Positions 15,050 to 22,961 of a DNA stretch of 38,463 nucleotides are shown here, piece after piece. Origin of the DNA: an uncultured Clostridia bacterium. Its GTDB lineage: Bacteria > Bacillota > Clostridia > Christensenellales > Aristaeellaceae. Position 1 is the stretch's first letter; each line of letters opens with the position of its first letter. The position numbers and the translations under genes are program-made. The notes under the pieces are model-generated. The model was not told the origin of the DNA. It worked only from the letters and a program-made list of their open reading frames with translations, and made no database searches. The DNA lies in the NCBI GenBank assembly GCA_937886445.1, contig CALGBY010000055.1, positions 1 through 38,463 on the forward strand, written 5' to 3'.

Positions 15050-15089
15050 AGCGCCGTTCCCCTCCTTCCGCTCTACAGGTGATATGGGG

Positions 15090-15118
15090 ATTATACCCGT
15101 TTCATATCATAATGTCAA
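15090..15118 (-). promoter_or_regulatory. Promoter of the metNIQ operon
   Basis: Perfect consensus on the minus strand: TTGACA (15118-15113), 17-base spacer, TATAAT (15095-15090). Expected start near 15083. A promoter this strong fits control after initiation, by attenuation. No SAM riboswitch or T-box signature is visible in the leader. Confidence 0.9.
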
Positions 15119-15170
15119 GCGTTTTGTGTGTTTTTACATTGTTTTATTGCCGCTTTATCCGCAAAACAGG

Positions 15171-16184
15171 TCATTTACGCTTTGCGGCTGCCAACGCGTC
15201 CTTCATATAGGGCATCATTTGCTCCGCTATGTACAGCATGCCCAGATCATTTGGATGGATCCGGTCCGCCGAGCAGATATCCCTGTCTCCGTTCCCGAAG
15301 AAGGCTCCGCCGTCTATGAAGCGCGTCATTTTGTCCCCGCGTTTTTCAGCGTTTTCCACAGTCCTCTGTATGATCTCCCTGCGCTTTACAGCCTCTTCAC
15401 CGTACCGGTCCAGCCACGGCCCGCTGAGCACGAGTATGGGGATATCCGGATCCTTTTCCCGTATGCGCAGGAAAAACGGCTCATGCGTTTTTTTCAGGTA
15501 TTCGCTGTCCGGCGCGTTATAGTCATAATCCATCACGAACACGCTTTTTTCAAAGGTGTTCAGATAATCCGCCACAAAAAGCTCGCCCCGCGCCGAGCCG
15601 GAGAGCCCGAAATTGATAAAATCAAAATCCAGCCATCTTGAAAGCAGACACGGCCAGGCGTTTGAGGGCTTTCCGGCATGTGCGCCCTCAGTGATCGAGG
15701 AGCCGTAAAAGAGCACCGGAACACTGTATGTATAGGGCCGGGGCGCTGTTATGCGCGCCTGATCGGGTATGGTGACGGTCAGTTCCTTTACCGGCTCGTT
15801 CCTCGGCAGAAACACCAGCACGTCTGTTTCCGTCCCGTCCGTTTCAAACACCGCGTCCCCGTCCTTTTCACGGTACATATCTCTCGGCACGATCTGCCCG
15901 CGGTATCTGCCTCCGATGAACACATCGGCGCTTTGCGCCGCGTACAGGCTCATGCCGATATCGGGTGAAATACGTTCCAGTTCCATATGAAAGCGTATTT
16001 CGGCGGCGTCCGTCCTGAAAGCCAGACGCGCGCCCGGGGAACGGGTGTCCAGACCCCATTCCGTAACGCCGCGGAACATCCGGCATGCCAGCTCCGCGGG
16101 CAGCCGCTTCATTGAACCGTCCCTGCAGAAAAACGGCGCGCCGTATACCCTGAGCGGCGCTTCCCTGAACGAATATACGCTCAT
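15171..16184 (-). CDS. SGNH hydrolase with N-terminal beta-sandwich domain
   Basis: 337 residues, no signal peptide. Residues ~1-145 form a beta-rich domain typical of the SGNH-hydrolase N-terminal family, including GRYRGQIVP. Residues ~150-335 are the hydrolase: YGSSITEG (Ser163, with the block-I Asp changed to Ser as in Lipase_GDSL_3 relatives), NFGLSGSARGE, DYDYNAPD (Asn223) and SADRIHPND (Asp307/His310). It is probably an intracellular esterase, likely deacetylating plant-polysaccharide oligosaccharides, but the substrate is inferred. Its ATG overlaps the zinc-ribbon gene by 4 bases. No clear terminator follows before the metNIQ promoter, so some readthrough is possible. Confidence 0.87.
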   Translation of the reverse strand: MSVYSFREAPLRVYGAPFFCRDGSMKRLPAELACRMFRGVTEWGLDTRSPGARLAFRTDAAEIRFHMELERISPDIGMSLYAAQSADVFIGGRYRGQIVPRDMYREKDGDAVFETDGTETDVLVFLPRNEPVKELTVTIPDQARITAPRPYTYSVPVLFYGSSITEGAHAGKPSNAWPCLLSRWLDFDFINFGLSGSARGELFVADYLNTFEKSVFVMDYDYNAPDSEYLKKTHEPFFLRIREKDPDIPILVLSGPWLDRYGEEAVKRREIIQRTVENAEKRGDKMTRFIDGGAFFGNGDRDICSADRIHPNDLGMLYIAEQMMPYMKDALAAAKRK

Positions 16185-16879
16185 CCGATCGCCTCCGTAT
16201 CAGGCAGGTCACTGTCCAGTTCCTTCAGCACCGGGTCATCCCTGTATCTGCCGCAGCCCACACAGCGCCGGTCGTTTTCACCGTTCTTTTCGCCGCAGGC
16301 ACGGCACTTCCATTCCATACGGTTCCGGCATCCCGGGCATACATCCAGTGAGGACGGGTTCACCCTGCCGCAGCGGGGGCACTTCCACAGCCCGCGTTCT
16401 CCGCAGGAAATGCAGGTTTCGCTTTCGCAGGGGTTCATGTTGCCGCAGGAGGCGCATTTCCACGCGCGTCCGCTTTCATACCGCTTTTCCCCGTGCTCTG
16501 CTTTTTCATTTTCTTCCTTTACCTTTTTATCATCAGCATCACGGGCGGTCTCATACCTTGAGGAGAGCGTGATCACCGGCAGATTCTCCACACGCTCGGT
16601 GAGGATCTTCAAACGGCGGATGATCTCATCGTTGCTGTCCGCCGTGTCCTCGGCAGCCGAGATCAATTGCCCGAAGCCGCTCAGCAGCGCGGCGAAGGCG
16701 AAGGAAATGACCGCTCCGGCCAGCACCGTGCCTACCGCCGAAAGCAGACGGCCGGGGTCCTGCTCCGAAAACCAGCAGTTTTCATAGCAAAGCCAGCCGC
16801 ACACGGCGCTGCCTGCCAGCATCAGTATGAAAAAGAATATCGCGATCCCCTTGATCTTCTTTCCGATATTATGAAACAT
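16181..16879 (-). CDS. Two-TM membrane protein with three zinc ribbons
   Basis: 232 residues from the ATG at 16879, chosen for its AGGAGG site. Two transmembrane segments (about 8-30 and 42-65) are followed by a short coiled-coil region (EIIRRLKILTERVENLP) and a charged linker. The C-terminus has three consecutive double-CxxC zinc ribbons: WKCASCGNMNP..CISCG, WKCPRCGRVNP..CPGC and WKCRACGEKNG..CVGCG. The ribbons are cytosolic if the N-terminus is inside. Such ribbons usually mediate protein contacts; no function is established. It overlaps the SGNH hydrolase by 4 bases and has its own strong promoter. Confidence 0.8.
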   Translation of the reverse strand: MFHNIGKKIKGIAIFFFILMLAGSAVCGWLCYENCWFSEQDPGRLLSAVGTVLAGAVISFAFAALLSGFGQLISAAEDTADSNDEIIRRLKILTERVENLPVITLSSRYETARDADDKKVKEENEKAEHGEKRYESGRAWKCASCGNMNPCESETCISCGERGLWKCPRCGRVNPSSLDVCPGCRNRMEWKCRACGEKNGENDRRCVGCGRYRDDPVLKELDSDLPDTEAIG

Positions 16880-16940
16880 ACTTTCCTCCTGTCTGATCCG
16901 CATCCGGTCTGTCCGCGCGGCATGTCCGCTTCCGCATGGT

Positions 16941-16970
16941 ATTATAATTCTCCCCGTGCTCTCCTGTCAA
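16941..16970 (-). promoter_or_regulatory. Promoter of the zinc-ribbon / SGNH operon
   Basis: Minus strand TTGACA (16970-16965), 18-base spacer, TATAAT (16946-16941). Confidence 0.8.
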
Positions 16971-17012
16971 CGCGGGAAAAGCTCAGGCAAATGAATGATC
17001 ATATGTTTTGAC

Positions 17013-17056
17013 AAAAAGAGAGTGACCGGCTGACTTCTGCCCATCACTCTCTTTTT
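17013..17056. terminator. Terminator of the GNAT gene (symmetrical)
   Basis: A perfect 13-bp stem (17013-17025 with 17044-17056) with A5 and T5 ends and an 18-base loop. It ends the minus-strand GNAT transcript 18 bases after the stop codon and insulates the downstream promoter. Confidence 0.88.
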
Positions 17057-17073
17057 ACGGAAGGAAACTGTAT

Positions 17074-17595
17074 TTATTCCTTTCCGATTCGGTTTTTCGG
17101 CACGCGCATAAAGATATGCTCTTCATCCTCACCGGCGGGATATGCCCCGTTTTTCAGCATCACCCGCTGAGAAGCGGGGTTGCTCTTCAGCACCCGCATA
17201 TAGATCTCATCCTCCGGCACGGTATCCGCGGCAATGCGCAGCACGAGGCGCAGACCTTCCGTGGCATAGCCTTTCCCGCGTTCCGTATCCCGGATACTGT
17301 ATCCGATATGCCCGGCGCCGTTTCGAAGCGCCTCCGTAAGATGATGTCTCAGCCGGAATTCGCCAACGAGACGGCCATCCGTCCAGAGATAATAATATGT
17401 TTCCGGAACGAACCAGTCCGGCATGTTTACCGGGTGTTCATAGGATATCTGCAGGGGCAGCACACGGTTTACATATTCGCTGTACGAGACAGCATGGAAC
17501 GGGTTGGTCAGCCCGTTTTCGTCCGGAGGAAGATCTCTTGTGTACTGCCACTGCGCTTCGGCATCCTTCGTGTTGATTTTTCTCAGCTCCGTCAT
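17074..17595 (-). CDS. GNAT-family N-acetyltransferase
   Basis: 173 residues with the GNAT fold. The acetyl-CoA pyrophosphate loop is RDTERGKGYATEGL (~107-120, Q/R-x-x-G-x-G/A), preceded by GHIGYSIR on strand beta-4, and followed by NPASQRVMLKNGA, the beta-6/alpha-4 segment seen in RimJ/RimL-type and YkwB-like acetyltransferases. The substrate is unknown; it may be an amine, aminoglycoside-like compound or ribosomal protein N-terminus. It lies between two terminators, so it is probably monocistronic. AAGGAGACGGAG precedes the ATG. Confidence 0.88.
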   Translation of the reverse strand: MTELRKINTKDAEAQWQYTRDLPPDENGLTNPFHAVSYSEYVNRVLPLQISYEHPVNMPDWFVPETYYYLWTDGRLVGEFRLRHHLTEALRNGAGHIGYSIRDTERGKGYATEGLRLVLRIAADTVPEDEIYMRVLKSNPASQRVMLKNGAYPAGEDEEHIFMRVPKNRIGKE

Positions 17596-17665
17596 ATCTC
17601 CGTCTCCTTTGCTCTCCGCAGCGGCCTCCTCATACTGCTTTACGAGAAAGGGAGGCTGCGGAAAA

Positions 17666-17691
17666 TGCCGGACGGAAAGCTCCGTCCGGCA
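17666..17691 (-). terminator. Terminator of the padR-DUF4097 operon
   Basis: An 11-bp perfect stem (17666-17676 with 17681-17691), 4-base loop, and TTTT on the minus strand, 13 bases after the DUF4097 stop. Confidence 0.85.
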
Positions 17692-17703
17692 CAGTATATC
17701 CGT

Positions 17704-19326
17704 TTAGCCGGCAAAGCTGATCTGGATGGATCCGTTGGAAGTGTTCACCTTCAGCGGTATCTCCCCCTCGGAGAAGGCAGGCAGGCTGTTTTTGCCGTTG
17801 CTGGTCTGAGAAGAGATGCCGTAGCGTTCCATCGACCCGGGCAGGGTACCCGTCACAGAGGCGTTGGAGGTGCGCAGCGTATAGGCGCAAGCGTTGATCC
17901 CCTCCGCCCGCAGCCCGCCGTTGGAAGTAATGGCGGTAAAGCCGGCACAGTCGCAGATCTCCGCCCGTACGGGGCCGTTTGAGGACTGCAGTGTCAGATC
18001 CCCCTCGCATACGCTGTGGGTAGCGGAGCAGCGGGCATTGGAGGTCACGGCCGTCAGGATGCCGCGTGCGCTTACATTATCCAGCGCGACAGCGCCATTG
18101 GAGGTTCTCACCCTCACCTCGCCCGCGTTCAGCCCCTGCGCGTTGATCGCTCCGTTGCTGCTTTCCGCAACTGCTTCGTTTTCCGCCTTCACATCGTTCA
18201 GCTCCGCAGGAGCGTTGGAGGTGCGTACATTGAAAGCATCACAGGTGAGGCTGCTCAGGCTGACCCTTCCGTTGGAGGTGTGTACATTCACATGCTTGAG
18301 CGCGCCTGTGTTTTCGGCAGAAAAGGCACCGTTTGAGGTGTTTACCGTCAGGTCCGCCGCGGCGTTTTCGGGCAGATACAGTTCAATATCGCCATGCGCG
18401 CCGCCGAAGATCTCTTTCCATGTCTTTCCGTTCAGAAGGTCCTGCAGGGAGAAGGAAACTCCGCAGCGGCTGTCCTGACCGCCTGTGAGCAGCAGCTCCC
18501 CGTTTTCGGCTGTCGCGGTGTAGGGGGTCTTTTCGCGGGTCCAGTACACAAGACGTATCGCGTCGCCCGCATGCGGGCGCACACGCACGGCAAAGTTTTT
18601 CGCGTTCAATGTGATCCTGCAGATCTCCGCGGCAGGTACGCTCATCTCCTCCTGCTTCCAGGTGCTGCCGTCATCTGTTTCCGCTCCGTCCGCGGCAGCC
18701 GGTTCCCCGTTCACATATTTCTGAAGGGTGTCCCGGGTATCGCGCAGGATGGGCTTCACAAAGCGCTTTACCTTTCCGGCCAGCTTTCTGATCGCCTCCG
18801 CCGCGTCCTCAACGGAAACACCGGGCTGTTCCTTCTTTTCTTCCGGAGCGTTTTCCTCACCGAAGTTCTCCGTGCCAGTACCGTTCTCCGGTTCCGTTCC
18901 GTTAACAAATTCCTCAAGATCATGCTCCGCGCTGTCCTCATCGCTGTCCGCGCGGACGGCTTCACGCGCCTCCCGGATGCTTTTCTTTACAGCGGAAGCA
19001 AAATCGGAAATAAACTGTCCCGCCTTTTCCGCGGCGTCACCGATGATCTTGCCGAAATCCTCCGTGCCATTCTCTCCGGACGCTTCTACCTGCGCGTTTT
19101 TTTCGCTTTCCGCGCTTCCGGATACCATTTCTTCGTATTCGCTGTTCATCCGCGCGGCAAAATCGCGCACGTCCTCCATGGCCGCGACGGCTTCCTCTTC
19201 GGAAAGCCCGCTTTCCATGCGGTCATCGATCATTTCCTCACAGAAGCGCAGCACGGTAGCTCTGTTTTCCTCGTCGCCGATAATAAGATTTTCCTTCAGC
19301 GCTTCCAGATATTCTTTTTCAGTCAT
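17704..19326 (-). CDS. HAAS-domain / DUF4097 beta-helical protein
   Basis: 540 residues. Residues 1-~65 match the HAAS (DUF1700-type) domain, a helical module found beside PadR regulators (MTEKEYLEALKENL, LSEEEAVAAMEDV). An acidic linker with a coiled-coil-like part runs to ~225. The rest is a DUF4097 right-handed beta-helix with about ten TSNG/TSNA-type turns spaced ~20 residues apart and ending in NTSNGSIQISFAG. No signal peptide or transmembrane helix is visible, which is unusual since many DUF4097 proteins are membrane-anchored. Start overlaps padR by 8 bases. It probably works with PadR in an envelope or metabolite-stress response; this is inferred from family context only. Confidence 0.83.
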   Translation of the reverse strand: MTEKEYLEALKENLIIGDEENRATVLRFCEEMIDDRMESGLSEEEAVAAMEDVRDFAARMNSEYEEMVSGSAESEKNAQVEASGENGTEDFGKIIGDAAEKAGQFISDFASAVKKSIREAREAVRADSDEDSAEHDLEEFVNGTEPENGTGTENFGEENAPEEKKEQPGVSVEDAAEAIRKLAGKVKRFVKPILRDTRDTLQKYVNGEPAAADGAETDDGSTWKQEEMSVPAAEICRITLNAKNFAVRVRPHAGDAIRLVYWTREKTPYTATAENGELLLTGGQDSRCGVSFSLQDLLNGKTWKEIFGGAHGDIELYLPENAAADLTVNTSNGAFSAENTGALKHVNVHTSNGRVSLSSLTCDAFNVRTSNAPAELNDVKAENEAVAESSNGAINAQGLNAGEVRVRTSNGAVALDNVSARGILTAVTSNARCSATHSVCEGDLTLQSSNGPVRAEICDCAGFTAITSNGGLRAEGINACAYTLRTSNASVTGTLPGSMERYGISSQTSNGKNSLPAFSEGEIPLKVNTSNGSIQISFAG

Positions 19327-19633
19327 TGTTCTCCTCCCTGATAAAACGGTAGATCCGTATGACTTCCTCCAGCCCGCTCATATAGGTCTCGATCTGCTTT
19401 TTTCCTTCTTCGGTGATGGAATAATACCGGCGCAGACGCGACTGATGCTCCACGCTGTATACACGCAGGCATCCGGCCGCTTCCAGGCGCCTCAGCACAG
19501 GGTAAAGTGTGGATTCGGACATTTCCATCACTTCTCCCATATCACGGATCAGTTGATAGCCGTAGCTGTCTCCTTTGGTAAGCAATTTCAGTACACAGGC
19601 CTCGGTCAGCCCTCTTTTCATCTGAGCATCCAC
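19319..19633 (-). CDS. PadR-family transcriptional regulator
   Basis: 104 residues from GTG at 19633, which has AAGGAGG 9 bases upstream. MKRGLTEACVLKLLTKGDSYGYQLIRDM is the PadR N-terminal helix-turn-helix entry, followed by ESTLYPVLRRLEAAGCLR (recognition helix) and the RRYYSITEEGKK wing. The C-terminal helix is the short dimerisation helix of subfamily 2. It overlaps the HAAS-DUF4097 gene, the standard pairing for this regulator. A palindrome in its own promoter suggests autorepression. Confidence 0.93.
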   Translation of the reverse strand: MDAQMKRGLTEACVLKLLTKGDSYGYQLIRDMGEVMEMSESTLYPVLRRLEAAGCLRVYSVEHQSRLRRYYSITEEGKKQIETYMSGLEEVIRIYRFIREENND

Positions 19634-19655
19634 AGGGGACCACCTCCTTACGCAT

Positions 19656-19687
19656 AATACTATATACCGCATAGTATTGTTTGTCAA
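19656..19687 (-). promoter_or_regulatory. padR promoter with embedded operator
   Basis: Minus strand TTGACA (19687-19682), 17-base spacer, TATAGT (19664-19659). An inverted repeat AATACTAT/ATAGTATT (19656-19663 with 19671-19678) covers the -10 and part of the spacer, so a dimer bound there would block RNA polymerase. PadR is the obvious candidate. Confidence 0.75.
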
Positions 19688-19800
19688 GCAATATTTTTGA
19701 AATTTATATTACCCATTATTTCGTTTACCCGAAAATGCTTATGAACATTCCTTTATCGATTCAGCCGCCGCTGCCGGCAGGATTGTCCGGCATACAAAAA

Positions 19801-19825
19801 GCCGGGCAGGCAGCGCCCGTCCGGC
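19801..19825 (-). terminator. Terminator of the dipeptidase-to-nucleotidyltransferase operon
   Basis: An 11-base stem with one mismatch and one G-U pair (19801-19811 with 19815-19825), 3-base loop, followed by TTTTT on the minus strand, 12 bases after the nucleotidyltransferase stop. Confidence 0.8.
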
Positions 19826-19836
19826 AGATCATCTGT

Positions 19837-20757
19837 TTATTCCCAAAGCTTATCCGGGTATCTCCCGCTTTGTCTCATCGCTTTCAGCGCGTCGCATACA
19901 TCCTGCCGGTCCTCCCGGTAGGTAACACCGTACCATTTTTCATCGGTATCCAGCACCCTTACGGTCGCCTTATTCTCTGTGAGCAGCATATTGGGGATGA
20001 GCGGCAGGAAATATTCCGCCTTCAGCGGGTTCGCTTTCAGCGCCTCATCCAGCCACGCGGGGAAGCGGTTCTCCAGCTCATCGAGCACGCTGGGACGGAA
20101 CCCCCACATATTCATGGAAACCGGCGTACCGGCGGGCAGAAAATGCCAGGTAGCGCCGTCATCCTCCGTATAGGCGGCACCGCCCTCTCTGGGCTCCACC
20201 CGGGTGCGCTCATGGATGCCGGTAAGGTATCCGTCCCTCTGCTCGCAAACGCCGCGCGCAACAGAGCCGTTGGGCGTGACCGTGTTTTCCACCCGGTAGC
20301 CCACCATCGCGTATTCATAATTCCCGCCGGGCGCGGAAAGGAAGGCAGCGATCTTTTCAAAAGCGCCGCGACCGTAAAAATCATCCGCGTTGATCACGCA
20401 CAGCGGCGCGTTGATCTTATCCTTCGCGCACAACACGGCATGACCGGTGCCCCAGGGCTTCACGCGCCCCTCGGGTACGGCATAGCCCGCCGGCAGCGCG
20501 TTCATATCCTGATAGGCGTACTCAAGGCTGATGAACCTGCGCACTCTGCGCCCGATCCGCTCCTCGAACATTTCCTCGTTTTCCCTGCGGATCACACACA
20601 CGATGCTCCCGAAGCCGGCCTTCAGTGCGTCATACATGCTGTAATCAATGATCAGATGCCCGTACTCATCCACGGGATCCATCTGCTTGAGCCCACCGTA
20701 GCGGCTTCCCAGGCCTGCCGCCATGATCAGCAGCTGCGGCTTTCTGTTTTCACTCAT
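19837..20757 (-). CDS. Sugar-phosphate nucleotidyltransferase family protein
   Basis: 306 residues. LLIMAAGLGSRYGGLKQMDP at residues 9-28 is the nucleotide-binding GxGxR signature of NTP-transferases, in the variant form with YGGLKQ seen in a family of Firmicute and Bacteroidetes proteins annotated only as nucleotidyltransferase. CVINADDFYGRGAF holds the metal-binding Asp, and GTGHAVLCAKD the sugar-phosphate loop. It probably makes an NDP-sugar, but neither nucleotide nor sugar can be named. Last gene of the operon, 15 bases after the LCP gene, with GGAGG 8 bases before the ATG. Confidence 0.87.
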   Translation of the reverse strand: MSENRKPQLLIMAAGLGSRYGGLKQMDPVDEYGHLIIDYSMYDALKAGFGSIVCVIRRENEEMFEERIGRRVRRFISLEYAYQDMNALPAGYAVPEGRVKPWGTGHAVLCAKDKINAPLCVINADDFYGRGAFEKIAAFLSAPGGNYEYAMVGYRVENTVTPNGSVARGVCEQRDGYLTGIHERTRVEPREGGAAYTEDDGATWHFLPAGTPVSMNMWGFRPSVLDELENRFPAWLDEALKANPLKAEYFLPLIPNMLLTENKATVRVLDTDEKWYGVTYREDRQDVCDALKAMRQSGRYPDKLWE

Positions 20758-20772
20758 TTCTCTTTCCTCCGT

Positions 20773-21774
20773 TCATCTTACGGCATAGCCGGAATCAAAC
20801 AAAAATTCATGCAGGGCTTCCACATTCTTTTCCCAGTCCAGCTGCACGGTCGCCATACCGGCATAGGGCTTTTCCTCATAAGCACCGTCGATCGGCATAC
20901 GCATCTCTTCTATGGGCGTTCCCTTCATTTCCATCGCGAGGCGCAGGATCTCAAACAGATCGCCGCCCGTCACATTGGTGATCAGCGTATGATCCATCAC
21001 GGTGTCGATCACTTCCCACGCCTCATCCTCCGAGATATCCGCGAAACGGTCGGCAATAGAGGTGAGCACCGTGCGCGCGCGGCGGGTACGGCCGGCATCC
21101 TGCGTCTCATGATGCACAACACCCTCCGCATCGGTATATTCATTATATACCTTGCGTATACGCATATAAATGACTGCGGCATAGCCGGGCAGGTTATAGG
21201 TGCCGCCGGACGGGATATCGATGCCGAAGGAACGCAGGCGCGCCGCCTCGCGGCTGGTCAGCGTGATCTCCACACCGCCGATCGCGTCCACAATAGCCTG
21301 TACCTGGGTGAAATCCACCACGATGTACTTTTCGATATCCAGATCAAAGTGCGTGTCGATCGTGTTCACTAGCTGTTCAATGCCCGCCCGGGCGCTGTCC
21401 TCATCTCCGTGCTTCAGCCCCAACCCGTCCTGCTGATAATAATAGAAGATATTGTTGATGCGGCCGTATTTGTCATCCCAGCGTTTGACCAGCATATCCC
21501 GGATGAAGCTGGTCAGCATGATCCGTCCGGAAAACTCATCCACCGTGACCAGGATCAGGCCGTCCGTATGGCTTCCCAGCGTTTTGAAATCAAACCCCCA
21601 CTGATCGATACACACCATCAGATAGTGATGGACACCCTCCGGAGAGGAAGTGACCGCATCCCTGTCCTTCACGGGGATGGGGTTCGGCTTATCACTTGCC
21701 GCCAGGGTAAAGGCAGGCAGCAGCAGCACCGCCGCCAGCAGCGCGCACAGCGCGCGCTTCATTTTACTTTTCAT
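20773..21774 (-). CDS. LytR-CpsA-Psr (LCP) family protein
   Basis: 333 residues from the ATG at 21774, which has AGGAG 7 bases before it; in-frame ATGs at 21780 and 21789 are possible. An N-terminal signal/anchor (MKRALCALLAAVLLLPAFTLAA) leads to the LCP domain: GSHTDGLILVTVDEFSGRIMLTSFIRDM with the conserved Asp and Arg, GRINNIFYY, DIEKYIVVDFTQVQAIVDAIGGVEITL, and RARRARTVL-type segment near 220. LCP enzymes attach teichoic acids or capsular polysaccharide to peptidoglycan from lipid-linked donors. The neighbouring nucleotidyltransferase could supply a sugar donor; that link is inferred. Confidence 0.9.
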   Translation of the reverse strand: MKSKMKRALCALLAAVLLLPAFTLAASDKPNPIPVKDRDAVTSSPEGVHHYLMVCIDQWGFDFKTLGSHTDGLILVTVDEFSGRIMLTSFIRDMLVKRWDDKYGRINNIFYYYQQDGLGLKHGDEDSARAGIEQLVNTIDTHFDLDIEKYIVVDFTQVQAIVDAIGGVEITLTSREAARLRSFGIDIPSGGTYNLPGYAAVIYMRIRKVYNEYTDAEGVVHHETQDAGRTRRARTVLTSIADRFADISEDEAWEVIDTVMDHTLITNVTGGDLFEILRLAMEMKGTPIEEMRMPIDGAYEEKPYAGMATVQLDWEKNVEALHEFLFDSGYAVR

Positions 21775-22228
21775 TTTCATGCTCCTCATACTTTTCCAGT
21801 TCTACTCCCGTTTCCCGGAAGATTTCCAGAGAAAACGCGTCCGGATACCCCTGCTCATACACAACGCGGCGGATACCGGCGTTGACGATCATCTTGGCGC
21901 AGACCGAGCAGGGCTGGTGCGTGCAGTAGAGAGTAGCCCCGTCGATGGAGATACCGAGTCTGGCCGACTGAAGAATGGCGTTCTGCTCCGCGTGGGCGGC
22001 ATAGCACACCTCCGCCCTCGTACCGCTCTCGATCCCCATCCTGCGGCGCAGACATTCACCGCGTTCCCTGCAGGTCTTCATTCCCGCGGGTGCGCCGTTG
22101 TAGCCGGTGGTCATGATGCGTTTATCCTTCACGATCACACAGCCGATCTCCCGCCCCGGCGCGAAGCAGCTGCTCCAGGTGCTCACCAGCCGCGCCATTT
22201 CCATAAAACGTCTGTCCCATTTATTCAT
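21764..22228 (-). CDS. dCMP/deoxycytidylate deaminase family protein
   Basis: 154 residues from the ATG at 22228. The zinc site is complete: HAEQNAI (His79, catalytic Glu81) and PCSVC (Cys107, Cys110). An inserted segment TCRERGECLRRR contains extra cysteines as in ComEB/dCMP deaminases, which bind a second zinc. It should convert dCMP to dUMP for thymidylate synthesis; a ComE-operon type role is a less likely alternative. The start overlaps the MTA/SAH nucleosidase stop by ATGA, and its end overlaps the LCP start by 11 bases. Confidence 0.9.
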   Translation of the reverse strand: MNKWDRRFMEMARLVSTWSSCFAPGREIGCVIVKDKRIMTTGYNGAPAGMKTCRERGECLRRRMGIESGTRAEVCYAAHAEQNAILQSARLGISIDGATLYCTHQPCSVCAKMIVNAGIRRVVYEQGYPDAFSLEIFRETGVELEKYEEHENEK

Positions 22229-22923
22229 TTCATTTCCTCCCTGTACAGACGCAGGAACGCGCGAAGCAGCTTCGCGGAGGCCCTGCCCGCAAGCTCCGCG
22301 CACCTCATGTATTCCATGCCGCTTCCCTCCAGCGTATCGGATACCGTGCGGAACGCGGCATACGGGATCCCGGCCTCCCAGCAAACCTGCGCGATGGCGC
22401 CGCCCTCCATATCACAGGCGGCGGCCCCGAACAGGTCCGCCAGACGGGACTTATCCTCTCTGCCGCACACGAAGCGGTCTCCGGTAACGATCGCCTTCAC
22501 GGTGCTGTGGATACCGGAAAGCTCCGCCGCCCGCGTTATCAGCCCCGTCATCCGTTCGTCACAGGGGATGTGTACGATGTTCGGCCCGCTGATCAGCCCG
22601 ACAGGATCGCCGATGGGCGAAGTATCGATATCGTGCTGCACGGCGGAGGAGGCGATCACGGCGTCCGCGATGCCGAGTTTCTCCTCCAGTGCCCCGGCAA
22701 CGCCGATGTTGATCACCCGGTCTGCCCCGAGCTCCCGTATCAGCTGATACGCGCACACCGCCGCGTGTACCTTGCCGATCCCGCAGCGGGCAGTCACGCA
22801 TTCCACGCCCTCCAGCGTTCCCCGGACAAAGCGTGAATAGCCGTATTCCGTTTCCCGCTTATCCGCCATGCTGTCAAAAAGTATACCGGTCTCCTTATCC
22901 ATCGCGCCGATGATCCCAAGCAT
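22225..22923 (-). CDS. mtnN: 5'-methylthioadenosine/S-adenosylhomocysteine nucleosidase
   Basis: 232 residues, standard length for MTAN/Pfs. Catalytic residues are visible: Glu11 in GAMDKE, Glu173 in ACDMEGGAIAQV, and the general acid Asp196 in FRTVSD. The loop NIGVAGAL binds the ribose side. It cleaves MTA and SAH to adenine plus the methylthioribose or ribosyl-homocysteine product, feeding methionine salvage and activated-methyl recycling. Lies 38 bases after the dipeptidase. CDMEGGA in place of the common MEAAA-type motif is a small deviation. Confidence 0.93.
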   Translation of the reverse strand: MLGIIGAMDKETGILFDSMADKRETEYGYSRFVRGTLEGVECVTARCGIGKVHAAVCAYQLIRELGADRVINIGVAGALEEKLGIADAVIASSAVQHDIDTSPIGDPVGLISGPNIVHIPCDERMTGLITRAAELSGIHSTVKAIVTGDRFVCGREDKSRLADLFGAAACDMEGGAIAQVCWEAGIPYAAFRTVSDTLEGSGMEYMRCAELAGRASAKLLRAFLRLYREEMK

Positions 22924-22961
22924 GCCGCATCTCTCCGTTTCCTATTAATATAACATTTCGC

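Noticed and set aside
14881..15083. SAM riboswitch or Met T-box in the metNIQ leader
   Set aside because: I looked for the SAM-I core and for the T-box AGGGTGG-type sequence and found neither; the leader is short and holds a small ORF.
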